64,000 bases of DNA from contig NZ_VTUC01000037.1 of NCBI RefSeq assembly GCF_008364555.1, forward strand, positions 62,001 through 126,000. The letters run 5' to 3'. Each line of letters starts with the position of its first letter. Within the stretch, counting starts at the first letter, position 1. Both the position numbers and the translations under genes were made by a program. This document shows, one piece after another, positions 10,380 to 20,303 of this stretch. Under the pieces are notes generated by a model. It did no database searches. It was not told the DNA's origin and was given only the letters and a program-made list of their open reading frames with translations. Origin of the DNA: Enterobacter vonholyi (GTDB lineage Bacteria; Pseudomonadota; Gammaproteobacteria; Enterobacterales; Enterobacteriaceae).

Positions 10380-12713
10380 ATGAAGCAAATTCGAATGCTC
10401 GCCCAGTATTACGTCGACCTGATGATGAAGCTTGGGCTGGTGCGTTTCTCCATGCTGCTTGCGCTGGCGCTGGTCGTTCTGGCCATTGTTGTGCAAATGG
10501 CCGTTACTATGGTTCTGCATGGTCAGGTCGAGAGTATCGACGTCATCCGCTCCATCTTCTTTGGGTTGCTCATTACCCCCTGGGCGGTCTATTTCCTTTC
10601 CGTGGTGGTTGAACAGCTGGAAGAATCCCGTCAGCGTTTGTCTAAGCTGGTCGATAAACTGGAAGAGATGCGCGAGCGCGATCTGAAGCTTAACGTCCAG
10701 CTTAAAGACAACATTGCGCAACTGAATCAGGAGATCTCCGATCGTGAGAAGGCGGAAGCCGAACGTCAGGCCACGCTGGAGCAGCTGAAAATCGAAATGA
10801 AAGAGCGCGAGGTCACGCAGATCCAGCTTGAGCAGCAATCCTCTTTCCTGCGGTCGTTCCTCGATGCGTCGCCGGACCTGGTGTTTTACCGCAATGAAGA
10901 TAAAGAGTTTTCCGGCTGTAACCGGGCGATGGAGTTGCTCACCGGGAAAAGCGAGAAGCAGCTGATTCACCTGAAGCCGCAGGACGTTTACTCTGAAGAG
11001 GCGGCGGCCAAGGTCATGGAGACCGACGAAAAAGTCTTCCGTCATAACGTCTCGCTGACCTATGAACAGTGGCTGGATTACCCGGACGGACGCAAAGCCT
11101 GTTTTGAGATCCGTAAGGTTCCGTACTATGACCGCGTGGGGAAACGCCACGGCCTGATGGGCTTTGGCCGCGATATCACCGAGCGTAAGCGCTATCAGGA
11201 TGCCCTGGAGCGCGCCAGTCGCGACAAGACCACCTTTATCTCCACCATTAGCCACGAGCTGCGCACGCCGCTTAACGGCATTGTCGGGCTGAGCCGTATT
11301 CTGCTGGATACCGACCTGACCGCAGAGCAGGAAAAATACCTCAAGACTATCCATGTCTCAGCGGTCACGCTGGGTAATATCTTCAACGATATTATTGATA
11401 TGGATAAGATGGAGCGCCGTAAAGTTCAGCTTGATAATCAGCCTGTTGATTTCACCAGCTTCCTTGCCGATCTCGAAAACCTGTCCGGCCTGCAGGCCCA
11501 GCAGAAGGGACTGAGTTTTGTCATGGAGCCAACCCTGCCGCTGCCGCATAAAGTGGTGACTGACGGCACGCGTCTGCGCCAGATCCTGTGGAACCTTATC
11601 AGCAACGCGGTGAAATTCACCCAGAAGGGGCAGGTGGCGGTGCGTATCCGCTATGACGAAGGAGATATGCTGCACTTCGAGGTGGAGGACTCCGGGATTG
11701 GTATTCCGCAGGAGGAGCAGGACAAAATCTTTGCCATGTACTACCAGGTGAAGGACAGCAACGGCGGAAAACCGGCGACCGGAACAGGCATTGGCCTGGC
11801 GGTCTCTAAACGTCTGGCGAAGAGCATGGGTGGCGATATCACCGTTGCCAGCCAGCCGGGCAAAGGGTCAACCTTCACGCTAACGGTCCATGCGCCGGCG
11901 GTGGCGGAAGAGGTAGAAGATACCTTCGAAAATGACGATATGCCGCTGCCTGCCCTGCACGTTCTGCTGGTGGAGGATATTGAGCTGAACGTGATTGTGG
12001 CTCGCTCGGTATTGGAAAAACTGGGCAACAGCGTGGATGTCGCGATGACCGGTAAGGCCGCACTGGAGATGTTTAAACCGGGCGAATACGACCTTGTGCT
12101 GCTTGATATCCAGCTGCCGGATATGACCGGGCTGGATATCTCGCGTGAGCTGACGCGTCAGTACGCGGCCGACGAACTGCCGCCGCTGGTGGCGCTGACG
12201 GCGAACGTGCTGAAAGATAAAAAAGAGTATCTCGATGCCGGTATGGACGATGTACTCAGCAAGCCGCTGGCGGTGCCTGCTCTGACCGCCATGATTAAGA
12301 AGTTCTGGGATACCCGTGATGAAGAGGAGAGCACCATGACGTCTGTTGATAGCGCAAAAGCCCAAACGATACTCGATACCGCGATGCTGGAGCAGTATAT
12401 CGATCTGGTAGGCCCGAAACTTATTACCGATGGTCTGGCGGTCTTCGAAAAAATGATGCCGGGCTATCTGAGCGTTCTGGAATCAAACCTGACGGCCCGG
12501 GACCAGAAAGGCATCGTCGAAGAAGGACATAAAATCAAAGGTGCCGCCGGCTCGGTCGGTTTGCGCCATCTTCAGCAGCTGGGTCAACAGATTCAGTCGC
12601 CTGATTTACCTGCATGGGAAGATAACGTGGGTGATTGGGTTGAAGAGATGAAACAAGAGTGGCAAAACGATGTTGCGGTGCTTAAAGCCTGGGTCGACGC
12701 CAGAAAAAAATGA
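10380..12713 (+). CDS. arcB: Aerobic respiration control sensor kinase ArcB
   Basis: Hybrid sensor kinase that reads the redox state of the quinone pool and phosphorylates ArcA under low oxygen. Order of parts: two transmembrane helices (about 23-41 and 58-77) with a short periplasmic loop, a coiled linker, a PAS domain (about 155-275), a kinase core with H-box ISHELRTPLNG (His near 292), ATP-binding NLISNAVKFT and the DSGIGIP/GTGIGLAVS G-boxes, a receiver domain with LLDIQLPDMTG (Asp near 576), and a C-terminal HPt domain with EEGHKIKGAAGS (His near 716). The ATG at 10380 follows AAGGGATC and gives 777 residues (E. coli 778). An earlier in-frame ATG at 10350 lacks support. Confidence 0.97.
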   Translation: MKQIRMLAQYYVDLMMKLGLVRFSMLLALALVVLAIVVQMAVTMVLHGQVESIDVIRSIFFGLLITPWAVYFLSVVVEQLEESRQRLSKLVDKLEEMRERDLKLNVQLKDNIAQLNQEISDREKAEAERQATLEQLKIEMKEREVTQIQLEQQSSFLRSFLDASPDLVFYRNEDKEFSGCNRAMELLTGKSEKQLIHLKPQDVYSEEAAAKVMETDEKVFRHNVSLTYEQWLDYPDGRKACFEIRKVPYYDRVGKRHGLMGFGRDITERKRYQDALERASRDKTTFISTISHELRTPLNGIVGLSRILLDTDLTAEQEKYLKTIHVSAVTLGNIFNDIIDMDKMERRKVQLDNQPVDFTSFLADLENLSGLQAQQKGLSFVMEPTLPLPHKVVTDGTRLRQILWNLISNAVKFTQKGQVAVRIRYDEGDMLHFEVEDSGIGIPQEEQDKIFAMYYQVKDSNGGKPATGTGIGLAVSKRLAKSMGGDITVASQPGKGSTFTLTVHAPAVAEEVEDTFENDDMPLPALHVLLVEDIELNVIVARSVLEKLGNSVDVAMTGKAALEMFKPGEYDLVLLDIQLPDMTGLDISRELTRQYAADELPPLVALTANVLKDKKEYLDAGMDDVLSKPLAVPALTAMIKKFWDTRDEEESTMTSVDSAKAQTILDTAMLEQYIDLVGPKLITDGLAVFEKMMPGYLSVLESNLTARDQKGIVEEGHKIKGAAGSVGLRHLQQLGQQIQSPDLPAWEDNVGDWVEEMKQEWQNDVAVLKAWVDARKK

Positions 12714-12731
12714 CCCCGGCTTAACCGGGGT
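12713..12731 (+). terminator. Hairpin at the arcB stop codon
   Basis: ACCCCGG CTTAA CCGGGGT begins on the last base of the arcB stop. The 7-bp stem is strong, but the sequence after it is not T-rich, so this may be only a partial terminator. The remaining 230 bases to elbB show no recognised element. Confidence 0.55.
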
Positions 12732-12946
12732 GCGCGAATACTGCGCCAACACCAGGGAAATCGTGGCTGCGCCTATTTTTTTAAAGTTATTTTCGAAAGG
12801 GCGCTGCCTGAAAAATTTAGGCCGCACGCAGATAAGATAGCAAATCTTAAATGATTTGTTACATGAATCAGTGAAATGTGTGAAGCATAGCGTTTTAATC
12901 AAAATTATTAATGTGCTTCAGCAAGTTGCAGAAAAGGATTGTCATG

Positions 12947-13600
12947 ATGAAAAAGATTGGTGTCGTGCTGAGCGGATGCGGTGTTTACGATGGTTCTGAG
13001 ATACATGAAGCCGTAATCACGCTGCTGGCCCTGGCTAAGCAGGGAGCGGAGGTTATTTGTTTTGCACCAGACAAAAATCAGTCGGATGTGATTAACCATC
13101 TGACCGGTGAACCAATGGCGGAAACCCGTAACGTGCTGATTGAAGCCGCGCGTATTGCGCGAGGTGATATCCATCCTCTTATTCAGGCAGACGCCGCAGA
13201 GCTTGATGCGCTCATTGTGCCGGGTGGGTTTGGCGCGGCCAAAAATCTCAGTACCTTTGCCGAGCAGGGCGCGGAGTGTCAGATCGATCCTCATCTCAAA
13301 GCGCTGTCGCAGGCCATGCATGCGGCAGGGAAACCGCTGGGCTTTATCTGTATCGCACCGGCGATGTTGCCCAGGATTTTTGATTTCCCGCTGCGCCTGA
13401 CCATCGGGACGGATATTGATACCGCGGAAATCGTAGAGGAAATGGGGGGCGAACACGTTCCGTGCCCGGTGGATGACATTGTGGTTGATGAAGATAACAA
13501 AATAGTCACCACGCCTGCGTATATGCTGGCGCAGAATATTGCAGAAGCGGCTATGGGGATCGAAAAGCTGGTCGCCCGAGTGCTGGTGCTGGCTGAATGA
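12947..13600 (+). CDS. elbB: Isoprenoid biosynthesis glyoxalase ElbB (DJ-1/PfpI superfamily)
   Basis: DJ-1/PfpI-type protein of the ES1 subgroup; E. coli ElbB has glyoxalase III activity in vitro and was linked to isoprenoid yield. 217 residues from [16 protein letters not shown]. The nucleophile-elbow region reads [14 protein letters not shown] (Cys near 135). AGGA lies 8 bases before the chosen ATG; the adjacent ATG at 12944 would add one Met. The arcB-elbB-mtgA order matches E. coli, and the stop overlaps mtgA in an ATGA. Confidence 0.93.
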   Translation: MKKIGVVLSGCGVYDGSEIHEAVITLLALAKQGAEVICFAPDKNQSDVINHLTGEPMAETRNVLIEAARIARGDIHPLIQADAAELDALIVPGGFGAAKNLSTFAEQGAECQIDPHLKALSQAMHAAGKPLGFICIAPAMLPRIFDFPLRLTIGTDIDTAEIVEEMGGEHVPCPVDDIVVDEDNKIVTTPAYMLAQNIAEAAMGIEKLVARVLVLAE

Positions 13601-14322
13601 GTCGTCAATCTGGTGCTGGCGCGTGGGTAAAACGTATCCTGTTGCGCATCGTTCTGGTGCTGGCGGTATTTTGGGGCGGTGGACTCGCCCTGTTCAGCAT
13701 TATGCCGGTCCCGTTCTCTGCCGTGATGGTTGAGCGTCAGCTCGGCGCGTGGCTCAGCGGTGATTTCGGCTATGTTGCCCATTCTGACTGGGTGAGCATG
13801 GACGAGATCTCACCGCTCATGGGGCTGGCGGTCATCGCGGCGGAGGATCAGAAATTCCCGGAGCACTGGGGATTCGACGTTGCGGCCATTGAGAAGGCGC
13901 TAGCCCATAATGAACGCCATGAAAACCGCGTGCGCGGTGCGTCAACCTTGTCGCAGCAGACGGCCAAAAATCTGTTTCTGTGGGACGGCCGCAGCTGGGT
14001 GCGAAAGGGGCTGGAAGCGGGGTTGACCCTGGGGATGGAAACGGTCTGGAGCAAAAAACGCATTCTGACCGTCTATCTCAACGTCGCTGAGTTTGGTGAC
14101 GGCGTTTTTGGCGTGGAAGCTGCCGCGCAGCGTTATTTCAATAAGCCAGCCAGCCGTCTGAGCATGTCAGAAGCAGCGTTATTGGCCGCCGTTTTACCGA
14201 ACCCTATCCGCTTTAAAGCCAGTGCCCCATCAGGGTACGTGCGAAGCCGTCAGGCGTGGATCATGCGCCAGATGCGTCAGTTGGGAGGGGAAGGGTTTAT
14301 GGAGAGCAATAAATTAATGTAG
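13597..14322 (+). CDS. mtgA: Monofunctional peptidoglycan glycosyltransferase MtgA
   Basis: Polymerises lipid II into glycan strands at the inner membrane; family GT51 without a transpeptidase domain. 241 residues (E. coli 242). One N-terminal transmembrane anchor (about 12-32) precedes the catalytic domain with the GT51 motifs [14 protein letters not shown] (catalytic Glu near 83), [16 protein letters not shown] near 115 and [15 protein letters not shown] near 150. The start overlaps the elbB stop by four bases, so the pair is coupled. Confidence 0.96.
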   Translation: MSRQSGAGAWVKRILLRIVLVLAVFWGGGLALFSIMPVPFSAVMVERQLGAWLSGDFGYVAHSDWVSMDEISPLMGLAVIAAEDQKFPEHWGFDVAAIEKALAHNERHENRVRGASTLSQQTAKNLFLWDGRSWVRKGLEAGLTLGMETVWSKKRILTVYLNVAEFGDGVFGVEAAAQRYFNKPASRLSMSEAALLAAVLPNPIRFKASAPSGYVRSRQAWIMRQMRQLGGEGFMESNKLM

Positions 14323-14350
14323 GGCGGGTAAGCGCAGCGCTACCCGCCTG
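14320..14350. repeat. REP element between convergent mtgA and npr
   Basis: TAGGGCGGGTAAGCGCAGCGCTACCCGCCT forms an imperfect palindrome immediately after mtgA. It belongs to the GCGGGTAAGCGCAGCGC variant also seen at 42093-42125, distinct from the GCCGGGTAAGGCG variant at 1128 and 6232. Confidence 0.8.
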
Positions 14351-14361
14351 AATAGCAGACC

Positions 14362-14634
14362 TTAATCTTCGTCAAACCCTGCATTAAACAGCGCAATCAC
14401 AGCTGCCAACGCTTCCTCTTCCTGAGGTCCGGTGGCTTCGACTTCAATCTGGCGCCCTTTGGCGGAATCCAGCATCAGCAGCGCGATCACGCTGTTCGCT
14501 TCCGCTTCGGTGCCTTCGTCATTTCGCAGCAGAACCTCTGCATCGAAACCCTGCATCAGCTCAAACAGCTTCATCGCCGGGCGTGCATGCATGCCCAGCT
14601 TATTGGTGATCTCAACGGTCTGTTTTACGGTCAT
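14362..14634 (-). CDS. npr: Phosphocarrier protein NPr of the nitrogen PTS
   Basis: HPr-like carrier that passes phosphate from EI-Ntr (PtsP) to EIIA-Ntr (PtsN). 90 residues, same as E. coli. The active-site histidine is in [15 protein letters not shown] (His16). Its start overlaps the rapZ stop by four bases (ATGA). It is the last gene of the rpoN-hpf-ptsN-rapZ-npr series. Its partner ptsN is two genes upstream, so two of the three PTS-Ntr parts are encoded together. Confidence 0.96.
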   Translation of the reverse strand: MTVKQTVEITNKLGMHARPAMKLFELMQGFDAEVLLRNDEGTEAEANSVIALLMLDSAKGRQIEVEATGPQEEEALAAVIALFNAGFDED

Positions 14635-15485
14635 GTTTTACGTTTTTCCAGCGTGCGATGACGGGACTGAACGTTCTTACCGCGCGAGCGGAAATAGTCG
14701 GCCAGCTGTTCGGCGATATAAACCGAACGATGTTTACCACCGGTACAGCCAATCGCTACCGTCAGGTAGCTACGATTGTTTGTCTCCAGCATAGGTAACC
14801 ATAGCTCAAGGTAGCTTCGCGTCTGGTAGATAAAATTGTGTACTTCTGTGTGCCTGTCGAGGAAGGCCGCGACGGGTTTGTCCAGGCCGGTCATGGGACG
14901 CAGCTTCGGATCCCAGTGCGGGTTCGGCAGGAAGCGCACGTCGAAAACATAATCCGCATCAATCGGGATACCGTGCTTGAAGCCAAAGGATTCGAACACC
15001 ATCGTCAGTTCACGCTCGCGTTTACCCAATAACCGGGTGCGCAGCATTTCTGCCAGCTCGTGAACGGACATCTCAGAGGTGTCGACAATCAGGTCGGCAC
15101 GAGAACGCAGTGGCTCCAGCAGGTCGCTCTCTTCATCGATAGCACTCTCCAGAGAGAGGTTCTTACTGGAAAGCGGGTGCAAGCGACGGGTATCGCTGTA
15201 GCGACGGATTAGCGTATTGCGGTCTGCATCAAGGAACAGCAGCTGAGGCGAGAACGTGTCAGGCAGGTTGCTCATGGCCTGTTCGAAGATCTCTGGCGAT
15301 TCAGGCATGTTACGGACGTCGATACTGACGGCTGCAGAGGTTTGTCTCTCCGCAAGCGTGCGGGCCAGATCGGGCAACAACACGACCGGCAGGTTATCAA
15401 CGCAGTAAAAACCCATGTCTTCCAGCGCGCGCAGAGCAACGGATTTCCCCGACCCTGAACGGCCACTGACAATCATCAGCACCAT
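14631..15485 (-). CDS. rapZ: RNase adapter protein RapZ
   Basis: Binds the sRNA GlmZ and recruits RNase E to destroy it, which lowers glmS expression; it senses glucosamine-6-phosphate. 284 residues as in E. coli. N-terminal P-loop [18 protein letters not shown] at residues 8-25, Walker-B-like LLFLDADR near 85, and a C-terminal domain with [15 protein letters not shown] and a basic tail ([18 protein letters not shown]) that is the RNA-binding part in E. coli. It overlaps npr and lies 45 bases after ptsN. Confidence 0.97.
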   Translation of the reverse strand: MVLMIVSGRSGSGKSVALRALEDMGFYCVDNLPVVLLPDLARTLAERQTSAAVSIDVRNMPESPEIFEQAMSNLPDTFSPQLLFLDADRNTLIRRYSDTRRLHPLSSKNLSLESAIDEESDLLEPLRSRADLIVDTSEMSVHELAEMLRTRLLGKRERELTMVFESFGFKHGIPIDADYVFDVRFLPNPHWDPKLRPMTGLDKPVAAFLDRHTEVHNFIYQTRSYLELWLPMLETNNRSYLTVAIGCTGGKHRSVYIAEQLADYFRSRGKNVQSRHRTLEKRKT

Positions 15486-15530
15486 GTTCCGTTTCTCCTC
15501 AGGACAACAGATGTGAAGGCCATCTCCTGG

Positions 15531-16022
15531 TTATGCATCATCCTGATTGCCTTCTGCTTCAGTGATAATTTGGTAGAGCTCTTCATCACTTTGGGCCGAG
15601 CGCAGTCGACGGCAAATAGTTTTATCGGCCAGACGTTTTGCGACCAGCGACAGCGTATGCAGGTGGGTTTTCGTCTGATCGGCAGGCACCAGCAGCGCGA
15701 AAAGGAGATCGACGGGCTGGTTATCAATGGCATCAAAGGCGATGGGTGTTTCAAGCTGCACAAACACACCAACGGCACGCAGGGTATCCTCTTCCAGTTT
15801 GCCGTGCGGGATCGCGATGCCGTTGCCGATACCGGTACTGCCCATTTTTTCACGGGTCAGAATCGCTTCGAACACCACCTGCGGCGGCAGGCCCAGCTGT
15901 TTAGCAGCCAGTTCACTGATGATCTCCAGCGCACGTTTTTTGCTCTGGCAGTGAACCGCACTGCGGGTACATTCCTGGTTAAGGACATTGCTCAGTTGAA
16001 GAGCGGAATCGTTGTTCATCAT
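15531..16022 (-). CDS. ptsN: PTS IIA-Ntr regulatory protein PtsN
   Basis: Final phospho-acceptor of the nitrogen PTS. Its dephosphorylated form regulates K+ uptake (TrkA, KdpD) in E. coli. 163 residues, fructose-type EIIA fold. Active-site histidine in GNGIAIPHGKLEED (His73). Two tandem ATG codons stand at the start; the first matches the E. coli length. It is separated from hpf by 82 bases containing a strong hairpin. Confidence 0.97.
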   Translation of the reverse strand: MMNNDSALQLSNVLNQECTRSAVHCQSKKRALEIISELAAKQLGLPPQVVFEAILTREKMGSTGIGNGIAIPHGKLEEDTLRAVGVFVQLETPIAFDAIDNQPVDLLFALLVPADQTKTHLHTLSLVAKRLADKTICRRLRSAQSDEELYQIITEAEGNQDDA

Positions 16023-16051
16023 AATTTCACCTAAGCGCTAACTGTACAAAT

Positions 16052-16076
16052 GGCCTGTTGTGTTTCACAACAGGCC
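16052..16076 (-). terminator. Hairpin between hpf and ptsN
   Basis: Perfect 11-bp stem GGCCTGTTGTG / CACAACAGGCC with a three-base loop, in the 82-base gap within the rpoN operon. No U-tract follows on the minus strand, so it is more likely an RNA processing or stability element, or a partial attenuator, than a full terminator. Confidence 0.55.
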
Positions 16077-16104
16077 GTCCTGCACCCGTTAACTGCCCGG
16101 ACAA

Positions 16105-16392
16105 TTAGTGTTGTTTCAGTTTATCTTTATGTTTATTGAGCTGTCGCGCAAGCTTATCAATCAAGCCGTCGATAGCAGCGTACATGTCTTGCCCTTCCGC
16201 ACTGGCATGCAGTTCACCCCCGTTAACATGCAGGGTGGCATCCGAGATATGAGTCACTTTCTCCACTTTCAACACAATATAGACCTGATTGATCCTTTCG
16301 AAATACTGCTCGAGTTTTGCAAACTTCGCGTTCACGAATTCGCGTAAAGCCTCAGTAATTTCGACGTTTTGTCCAGTGATGTTGAGCTGCAT
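16105..16392 (-). CDS. hpf: Ribosome hibernation promoting factor HPF (short form)
   Basis: Binds the 30S subunit in stationary phase and promotes 100S ribosome dimers together with RMF. The ATG at 16390-16392 gives MQLNITGQNVEITEAL and 95 residues, the length of E. coli HPF (short form lacking the dimerisation domain). Typical segments: FVNAKFAKLEQYF and EGQDMYAAIDGLIDKLARQLNKHK. An upstream in-frame ATG would overlap rpoN and add 28 unconserved residues. It lies 22 bases after rpoN. Confidence 0.96.
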   Translation of the reverse strand: MQLNITGQNVEITEALREFVNAKFAKLEQYFERINQVYIVLKVEKVTHISDATLHVNGGELHASAEGQDMYAAIDGLIDKLARQLNKHKDKLKQH

Positions 16393-16414
16393 AGTGTCTT
16401 CCTTATCGGTTGTG

Positions 16415-17848
16415 TCAGACCAGCTGTTTACGCTGGTTGGACGGCGGAATGGATAAAGACTCTCGATACTTCGCAACAGTACGACGTGCCACCATAATAC
16501 CCTGATCGGACAGCATGGTGGTTAACTTACTGTCGCTTAGCGGCTTCGCGGGGTTCTCCGCGGCGATCAACTTCTTCACCAGGGCACGAATGGCCGTTGA
16601 CGACGCTTCACCGCCGCCCTCGGTATTCACATGGCTGGAGAAGAAATACTTAAGCTCAAAAATACCGCGTGGACTGTGCAGATACTTCTGCGTGGTGACA
16701 CGGGAAATGGTTGATTCATGCATCTCGACGGCCTGGGCGATATCCGCCAGCACCATCGGTTTCATATACTCTTCGCCCTGCTCAAAGAAAGCCTGCTGCT
16801 GTTCGACAATACAGCGGCTGACGCGTAGCAGCGTATCATTTCGGCTCTCAAGACTTTTGATCAGCCATCGCGCTTCCTGAAGATTGCTACGAATATATTG
16901 ATTGTCGGAGTCGTTACGCACGCTGGTGCACATGGAGGCATACTGCTGGTTGATTTGCAGGCGAGGGATGCTGTCTGAATTCAGTTCAACGACCCAGCGG
17001 CCATTGTGTTTTCTGACCAGCACGTCCGGAATAACGTACTCAGGCTCGCTGGTCTGGATTGACTGTCCCGGGCGTGGATCGAGTGACTGGATCAGATTCA
17101 CCGCTTCTTTCAGCACATCTTCTTTCAGGCGCGTGACGCGCATCAGGGTGCGGAAATCGTGGTTCGCCAGCAGATCCAGGTGATCGCTGATGATCACGCG
17201 CGCCTCGTCGAGCCATGGCGTCTCTTTGCTGAACTGAGAAAGCTGGATCAGCAGGCAGTCGCGCAGATCTTTTGCGGCTACGCCTACCGGATCGAAACGC
17301 TGGATGCGCTTCAGAACGGCTTCAACTTCCTCAAGTTCTATCTCTTCGTCGCCCATGCTTTCCAGAATATCGTCAAGCGTGACGGTCAAATAGCCGGTGT
17401 CGTCAACGGCATCGACAATTGAGGTAGCAATCGCGCGGTCGGTATCGGAGAAGGGAGTGAGTTCCACCTGCCACATCAGGTAATCCTGCAGCGACTGAGT
17501 GGTTTCTCCCTGATAGACCGGTAGCTCATCATCCTGGTAGTCCGCACGCGTACCGGAAGGCGTTCCGGCGGTGTAGATTTCATCCCAGCTGGCATCCAGC
17601 GGAAGCTCGTCGGGCATCTCTTTTTGTTCGAGTGCGTCGGCGGTATCAAGCGCTTCAGTGTCCTGTGACTGCTGGGTATCTACCTCGTCATGAAGATCGG
17701 TTTGTTCCAGCAGGGGGTTGCTGTCCAGCGCCTGCTGGAGCTCCTGCTGAAGTTCTAACGTGGACAGTTGCAACAGGCGAATTGCCTGCTGTAGCTGCGG
17801 CGTCATTGCCAGTTGTTGGCTGAGCCTTAATTGCAAACCTTGCTTCAT
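16415..17848 (-). CDS. rpoN: RNA polymerase sigma-54 factor RpoN
   Basis: Directs RNA polymerase to -24/-12 promoters of nitrogen, flagellar and stress genes; needs ATP-driven activators. 477 residues as in E. coli. Region I is the Gln/Leu-rich N-terminus [20 protein letters not shown]; an acidic region II (about 50-120) follows, then the core-binding domain, a helix-turn-helix near 365-385 and the RpoN box [10 protein letters not shown] near 454-463. The next genes (hpf, ptsN, rapZ, npr) are its usual partners, and lptB precedes it by 47 bases. Confidence 0.98.
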   Translation of the reverse strand: MKQGLQLRLSQQLAMTPQLQQAIRLLQLSTLELQQELQQALDSNPLLEQTDLHDEVDTQQSQDTEALDTADALEQKEMPDELPLDASWDEIYTAGTPSGTRADYQDDELPVYQGETTQSLQDYLMWQVELTPFSDTDRAIATSIVDAVDDTGYLTVTLDDILESMGDEEIELEEVEAVLKRIQRFDPVGVAAKDLRDCLLIQLSQFSKETPWLDEARVIISDHLDLLANHDFRTLMRVTRLKEDVLKEAVNLIQSLDPRPGQSIQTSEPEYVIPDVLVRKHNGRWVVELNSDSIPRLQINQQYASMCTSVRNDSDNQYIRSNLQEARWLIKSLESRNDTLLRVSRCIVEQQQAFFEQGEEYMKPMVLADIAQAVEMHESTISRVTTQKYLHSPRGIFELKYFFSSHVNTEGGGEASSTAIRALVKKLIAAENPAKPLSDSKLTTMLSDQGIMVARRTVAKYRESLSIPPSNQRKQLV

Positions 17849-17895
17849 GTTCAGAGCATTTTTCTCCGGTTCGGCGTTACGTTACCTCTACCCTA

Positions 17896-18621
17896 TCAGA
17901 GTCTGAAGTCTTCCCCAAGATAGACGCGCTTAACATGATCGTCTTCGAGGATCTGCTGTGGCGTACCGTGGGCGATCAGATTGCCCTGGCTCACAATATA
18001 CGCGCGTTCACATACGGCCAGCGTTTCACGGACGTTGTGGTCGGTGATCAGTACGCCAAGCCCGCTGTCGCGCAGGTGTTCAATGATACGTTTAATGTCG
18101 ATAACCGAGATCGGGTCAACACCCGCAAACGGTTCATCCAGAAGGATAAATTTAGGGTTTGCGGCCAGCGCACGCGCGATCTCAACGCGACGGCGTTCGC
18201 CCCCGGAGAGTGCCTGACCGAGGCTGTCGCGCAGATGCTCAATGTGGAACTCTTCCATCAGCTCGTTGGCACGATCCTGACGCTGTTCGCTGGTCAGATC
18301 GTTACGAATTTGCAGGACCGCCATCAGGTTGTCGTAAACGCTAAGTCGACGGAAAATGGAGGCTTCCTGCGGCAGATAGCCGATCCCGCGACGCGCGCGC
18401 GCGTGAAGCGGTAGAAGACTGATGTCTTCATCGTCAATGATTATGTTGCCGGCATCGCGCGGCACAATGCCAACGACCATGTAGAAGGTTGTCGTTTTAC
18501 CCGCACCGTTAGGGCCAAGCAGCCCCACGATTTCGCCAGAGTTGACGGTCAAACTGACATCTTCTACGACACGGCGGCCCTTATAGGCCTTCGCGAGGTT
18601 TTTTGCAGTTAATGTTGCCAT
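17896..18621 (-). CDS. lptB: LPS export ABC transporter ATP-binding protein LptB
   Basis: Cytoplasmic ATPase dimer that powers LptFG (encoded at 8-10 kb in this window) to move LPS to the outer membrane. 241 residues. Walker [12 protein letters not shown] near 37, Q-loop region [16 protein letters not shown] signature [15 protein letters not shown] near 139, Walker [13 protein letters not shown] near 158 and the H-loop ITDHN near 195. It lies six bases after lptA in the kdsC-lptCAB series. Confidence 0.97.
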   Translation of the reverse strand: MATLTAKNLAKAYKGRRVVEDVSLTVNSGEIVGLLGPNGAGKTTTFYMVVGIVPRDAGNIIIDDEDISLLPLHARARRGIGYLPQEASIFRRLSVYDNLMAVLQIRNDLTSEQRQDRANELMEEFHIEHLRDSLGQALSGGERRRVEIARALAANPKFILLDEPFAGVDPISVIDIKRIIEHLRDSGLGVLITDHNVRETLAVCERAYIVSQGNLIAHGTPQQILEDDHVKRVYLGEDFRL

Positions 18622-18627
18622 AACGGA

Positions 18628-19182
18628 TTAGTTACTCTTCTTCTGTGCCGGGGCCTGGCCCTTGCCTTTGTCCTGCAGCTGCGACGGAACCAGTACGGTC
18701 GTGACGCGTTTACCTTTCTCGCTGGAGGCCTGCATTTTTTGCTCTTTCACCAGATAGGTGATTTGATCGCCGGTAATGTTGCTGTCCAGCTGTTCCAGAT
18801 ACGCGTTTCCGGTCAGGATTACCAGGTCCTTCGCCAGCTCGTAATGCATATGTGAGGCGCGGCCTTTCACCGGCTTGCCGTTGTCCTGCATCTGGTAGAA
18901 GGTTGCCGGGTTGCCGTAACCATCAATGATCTCTTTGCCCTGCTCGCCACCCGGACGGGTCACGACCACTTTGTCAGCGTTAATTTTGATGGTGCCCTGG
19001 GTCATGACGACGTTACCCGTGAAGGTGACGACGTTACCCTGCATATCGAGAGACTGGGTGTCGGACTCGATATGAATCGGCTGGTCGGTATCGCCCGTTA
19101 CAGCAAGCGCGGGGAGACTGGTCGCCAGCATCGCGCTGGCGATAATTACTTTAAGGCTGAGTTTGTTTGTTTTGAATTTCAT
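18628..19182 (-). CDS. lptA: Periplasmic LPS transport protein LptA
   Basis: Forms the periplasmic beta-jellyroll bridge that carries LPS from LptC to LptD. The chosen ATG at 19180-19182 gives MKFKTNKLSL and 184 residues (E. coli 185). Signal peptide 1-27 ends in LPALAVTG. The OstA/LptA domain has DMQGNVVTFTGNVVMTQG and KINADKVVVTRPGG. The Gln/Lys-rich tail GKGQAPAQKKSN is as in E. coli. Its start lies 32 bases inside lptC, so the two are coupled. Confidence 0.96.
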   Translation of the reverse strand: MKFKTNKLSLKVIIASAMLATSLPALAVTGDTDQPIHIESDTQSLDMQGNVVTFTGNVVMTQGTIKINADKVVVTRPGGEQGKEIIDGYGNPATFYQMQDNGKPVKGRASHMHYELAKDLVILTGNAYLEQLDSNITGDQITYLVKEQKMQASSEKGKRVTTVLVPSQLQDKGKGQAPAQKKSN

Positions 19183-19726
19183 AGGAGGTTCTAACCTTTT
19201 CAATCAGCTCGGCGTTCTTGCTGCGTAAGTTCCCGCGCATTCTCAAACCGCTGGAATTAAATGTTGTGCCATACAGTGTGACCAGATCCTGCGACGTCAC
19301 GTCCTGGGTAACCAGGTTGATCTGGGCATTATCCGTCGTAATTTTTCGCAGTTGCGAGTCAGCGGTTAGGGCGTTGACTTCAACGTGGCCGTACAGATAA
19401 AGCATACGGTCATTTGTCAGTTTGGCCCGATCTGACTTAATTGACCACGTCGGCACTTTGTCTTTATCGAATGTGGTCATCACAGGTTGGGTAAACCACG
19501 AAATACCGTCATCTGAAAAATATTCAACATGCTGGGCAATCAGGCGATAGTTCAGCGCGCCTTCCGGGCTGTAGACCACTGTTTCGCTGTGATCGCTTTT
19601 ATAGGTTGGATCGGTATTGTTAACCACTTCCGTTTGCGTATCGTCGCGATCGGCAAGGTTCACGCCAATCAATACCAGTGCGACTAGCGAAAGCAAAATG
19701 ATAATCCAGCGTCTGGTTTTACTCAT
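19151..19726 (-). CDS. lptC: LPS export protein LptC
   Basis: Bitopic inner-membrane protein that receives LPS from LptB2FG and hands it to LptA. 191 residues: short cytoplasmic N-terminus, one transmembrane helix (about 7-25, WIIILLSLVALVLIGVNL), then a periplasmic jellyroll domain. It overlaps the kdsC stop by four bases at its start and the lptA start by 32 bases at its end. Confidence 0.96.
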   Translation of the reverse strand: MSKTRRWIIILLSLVALVLIGVNLADRDDTQTEVVNNTDPTYKSDHSETVVYSPEGALNYRLIAQHVEYFSDDGISWFTQPVMTTFDKDKVPTWSIKSDRAKLTNDRMLYLYGHVEVNALTADSQLRKITTDNAQINLVTQDVTSQDLVTLYGTTFNSSGLRMRGNLRSKNAELIEKVRTSYEIQNKQTQP

Positions 19727-20289
19727 ATCGATTGCCCTTTGGCCTCATCAAGCTTGCCCTGCGCCAGCAGGAGCAGATCGCAGACTTCACGGACGGCACC
19801 ACGGCCCCCGTTGATGTGGGTAACGTAGTCAGCGCGCGGGATCAGCAGCGGATGCGCATCGGCAACGGCGATGCTCAGCCCGACTTCAGCCATCACTGGC
19901 CAGTCAATCAGATCGTCCCCAACGTAGGCCACGTTTTCCGGTGCGATAGCCAGTTTACCCAGTAAATCCTTAAACGCCGCCATCTTATCGGACTGCCCCT
20001 GATACAGATGGGTAATTCCTAAGGTTTCACAGCGGTCTTCTACCAGTTTAGCTTTTCGCCCGGTGATGATAGCCACCTCAATACCCGAGGTGAGCGCACA
20101 GCGGATACCATAGCCGTCGCGGACGTTAAATGCTTTCAGCTCTTCACCATTATTGCCCATGTAAATCAGGCCATCGGAGAGTACGCCATCCACATCCAGG
20201 ATGAGCAGACGAATGTTTTTCGCCTTTGCCATCATCTGGGTACTGACCGGGCCATAACAGGTTGCAAGGGATGCACCCGCATTACTCAT
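19723..20289 (-). CDS. kdsC: Kdo-8-phosphate phosphatase KdsC
   Basis: Hydrolyses Kdo-8-phosphate to Kdo, third step of Kdo synthesis for the LPS core. HAD phosphatase: nucleophile motif LILDVDGVLSDG near residue 30 and VAYVGDDLIDWPVM near 122. The ATG at 20287-20289 gives MSNAGAS and 188 residues as in E. coli; five upstream codons are not conserved. It follows kdsD by 14 bases and overlaps lptC by four. In E. coli promoters inside kdsC also drive lptAB, which was not tested here. Confidence 0.96.
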   Translation of the reverse strand: MSNAGASLATCYGPVSTQMMAKAKNIRLLILDVDGVLSDGLIYMGNNGEELKAFNVRDGYGIRCALTSGIEVAIITGRKAKLVEDRCETLGITHLYQGQSDKMAAFKDLLGKLAIAPENVAYVGDDLIDWPVMAEVGLSIAVADAHPLLIPRADYVTHINGGRGAVREVCDLLLLAQGKLDEAKGQSI

Positions 20290-20303
20290 TGTCTTATCCT
20301 TCA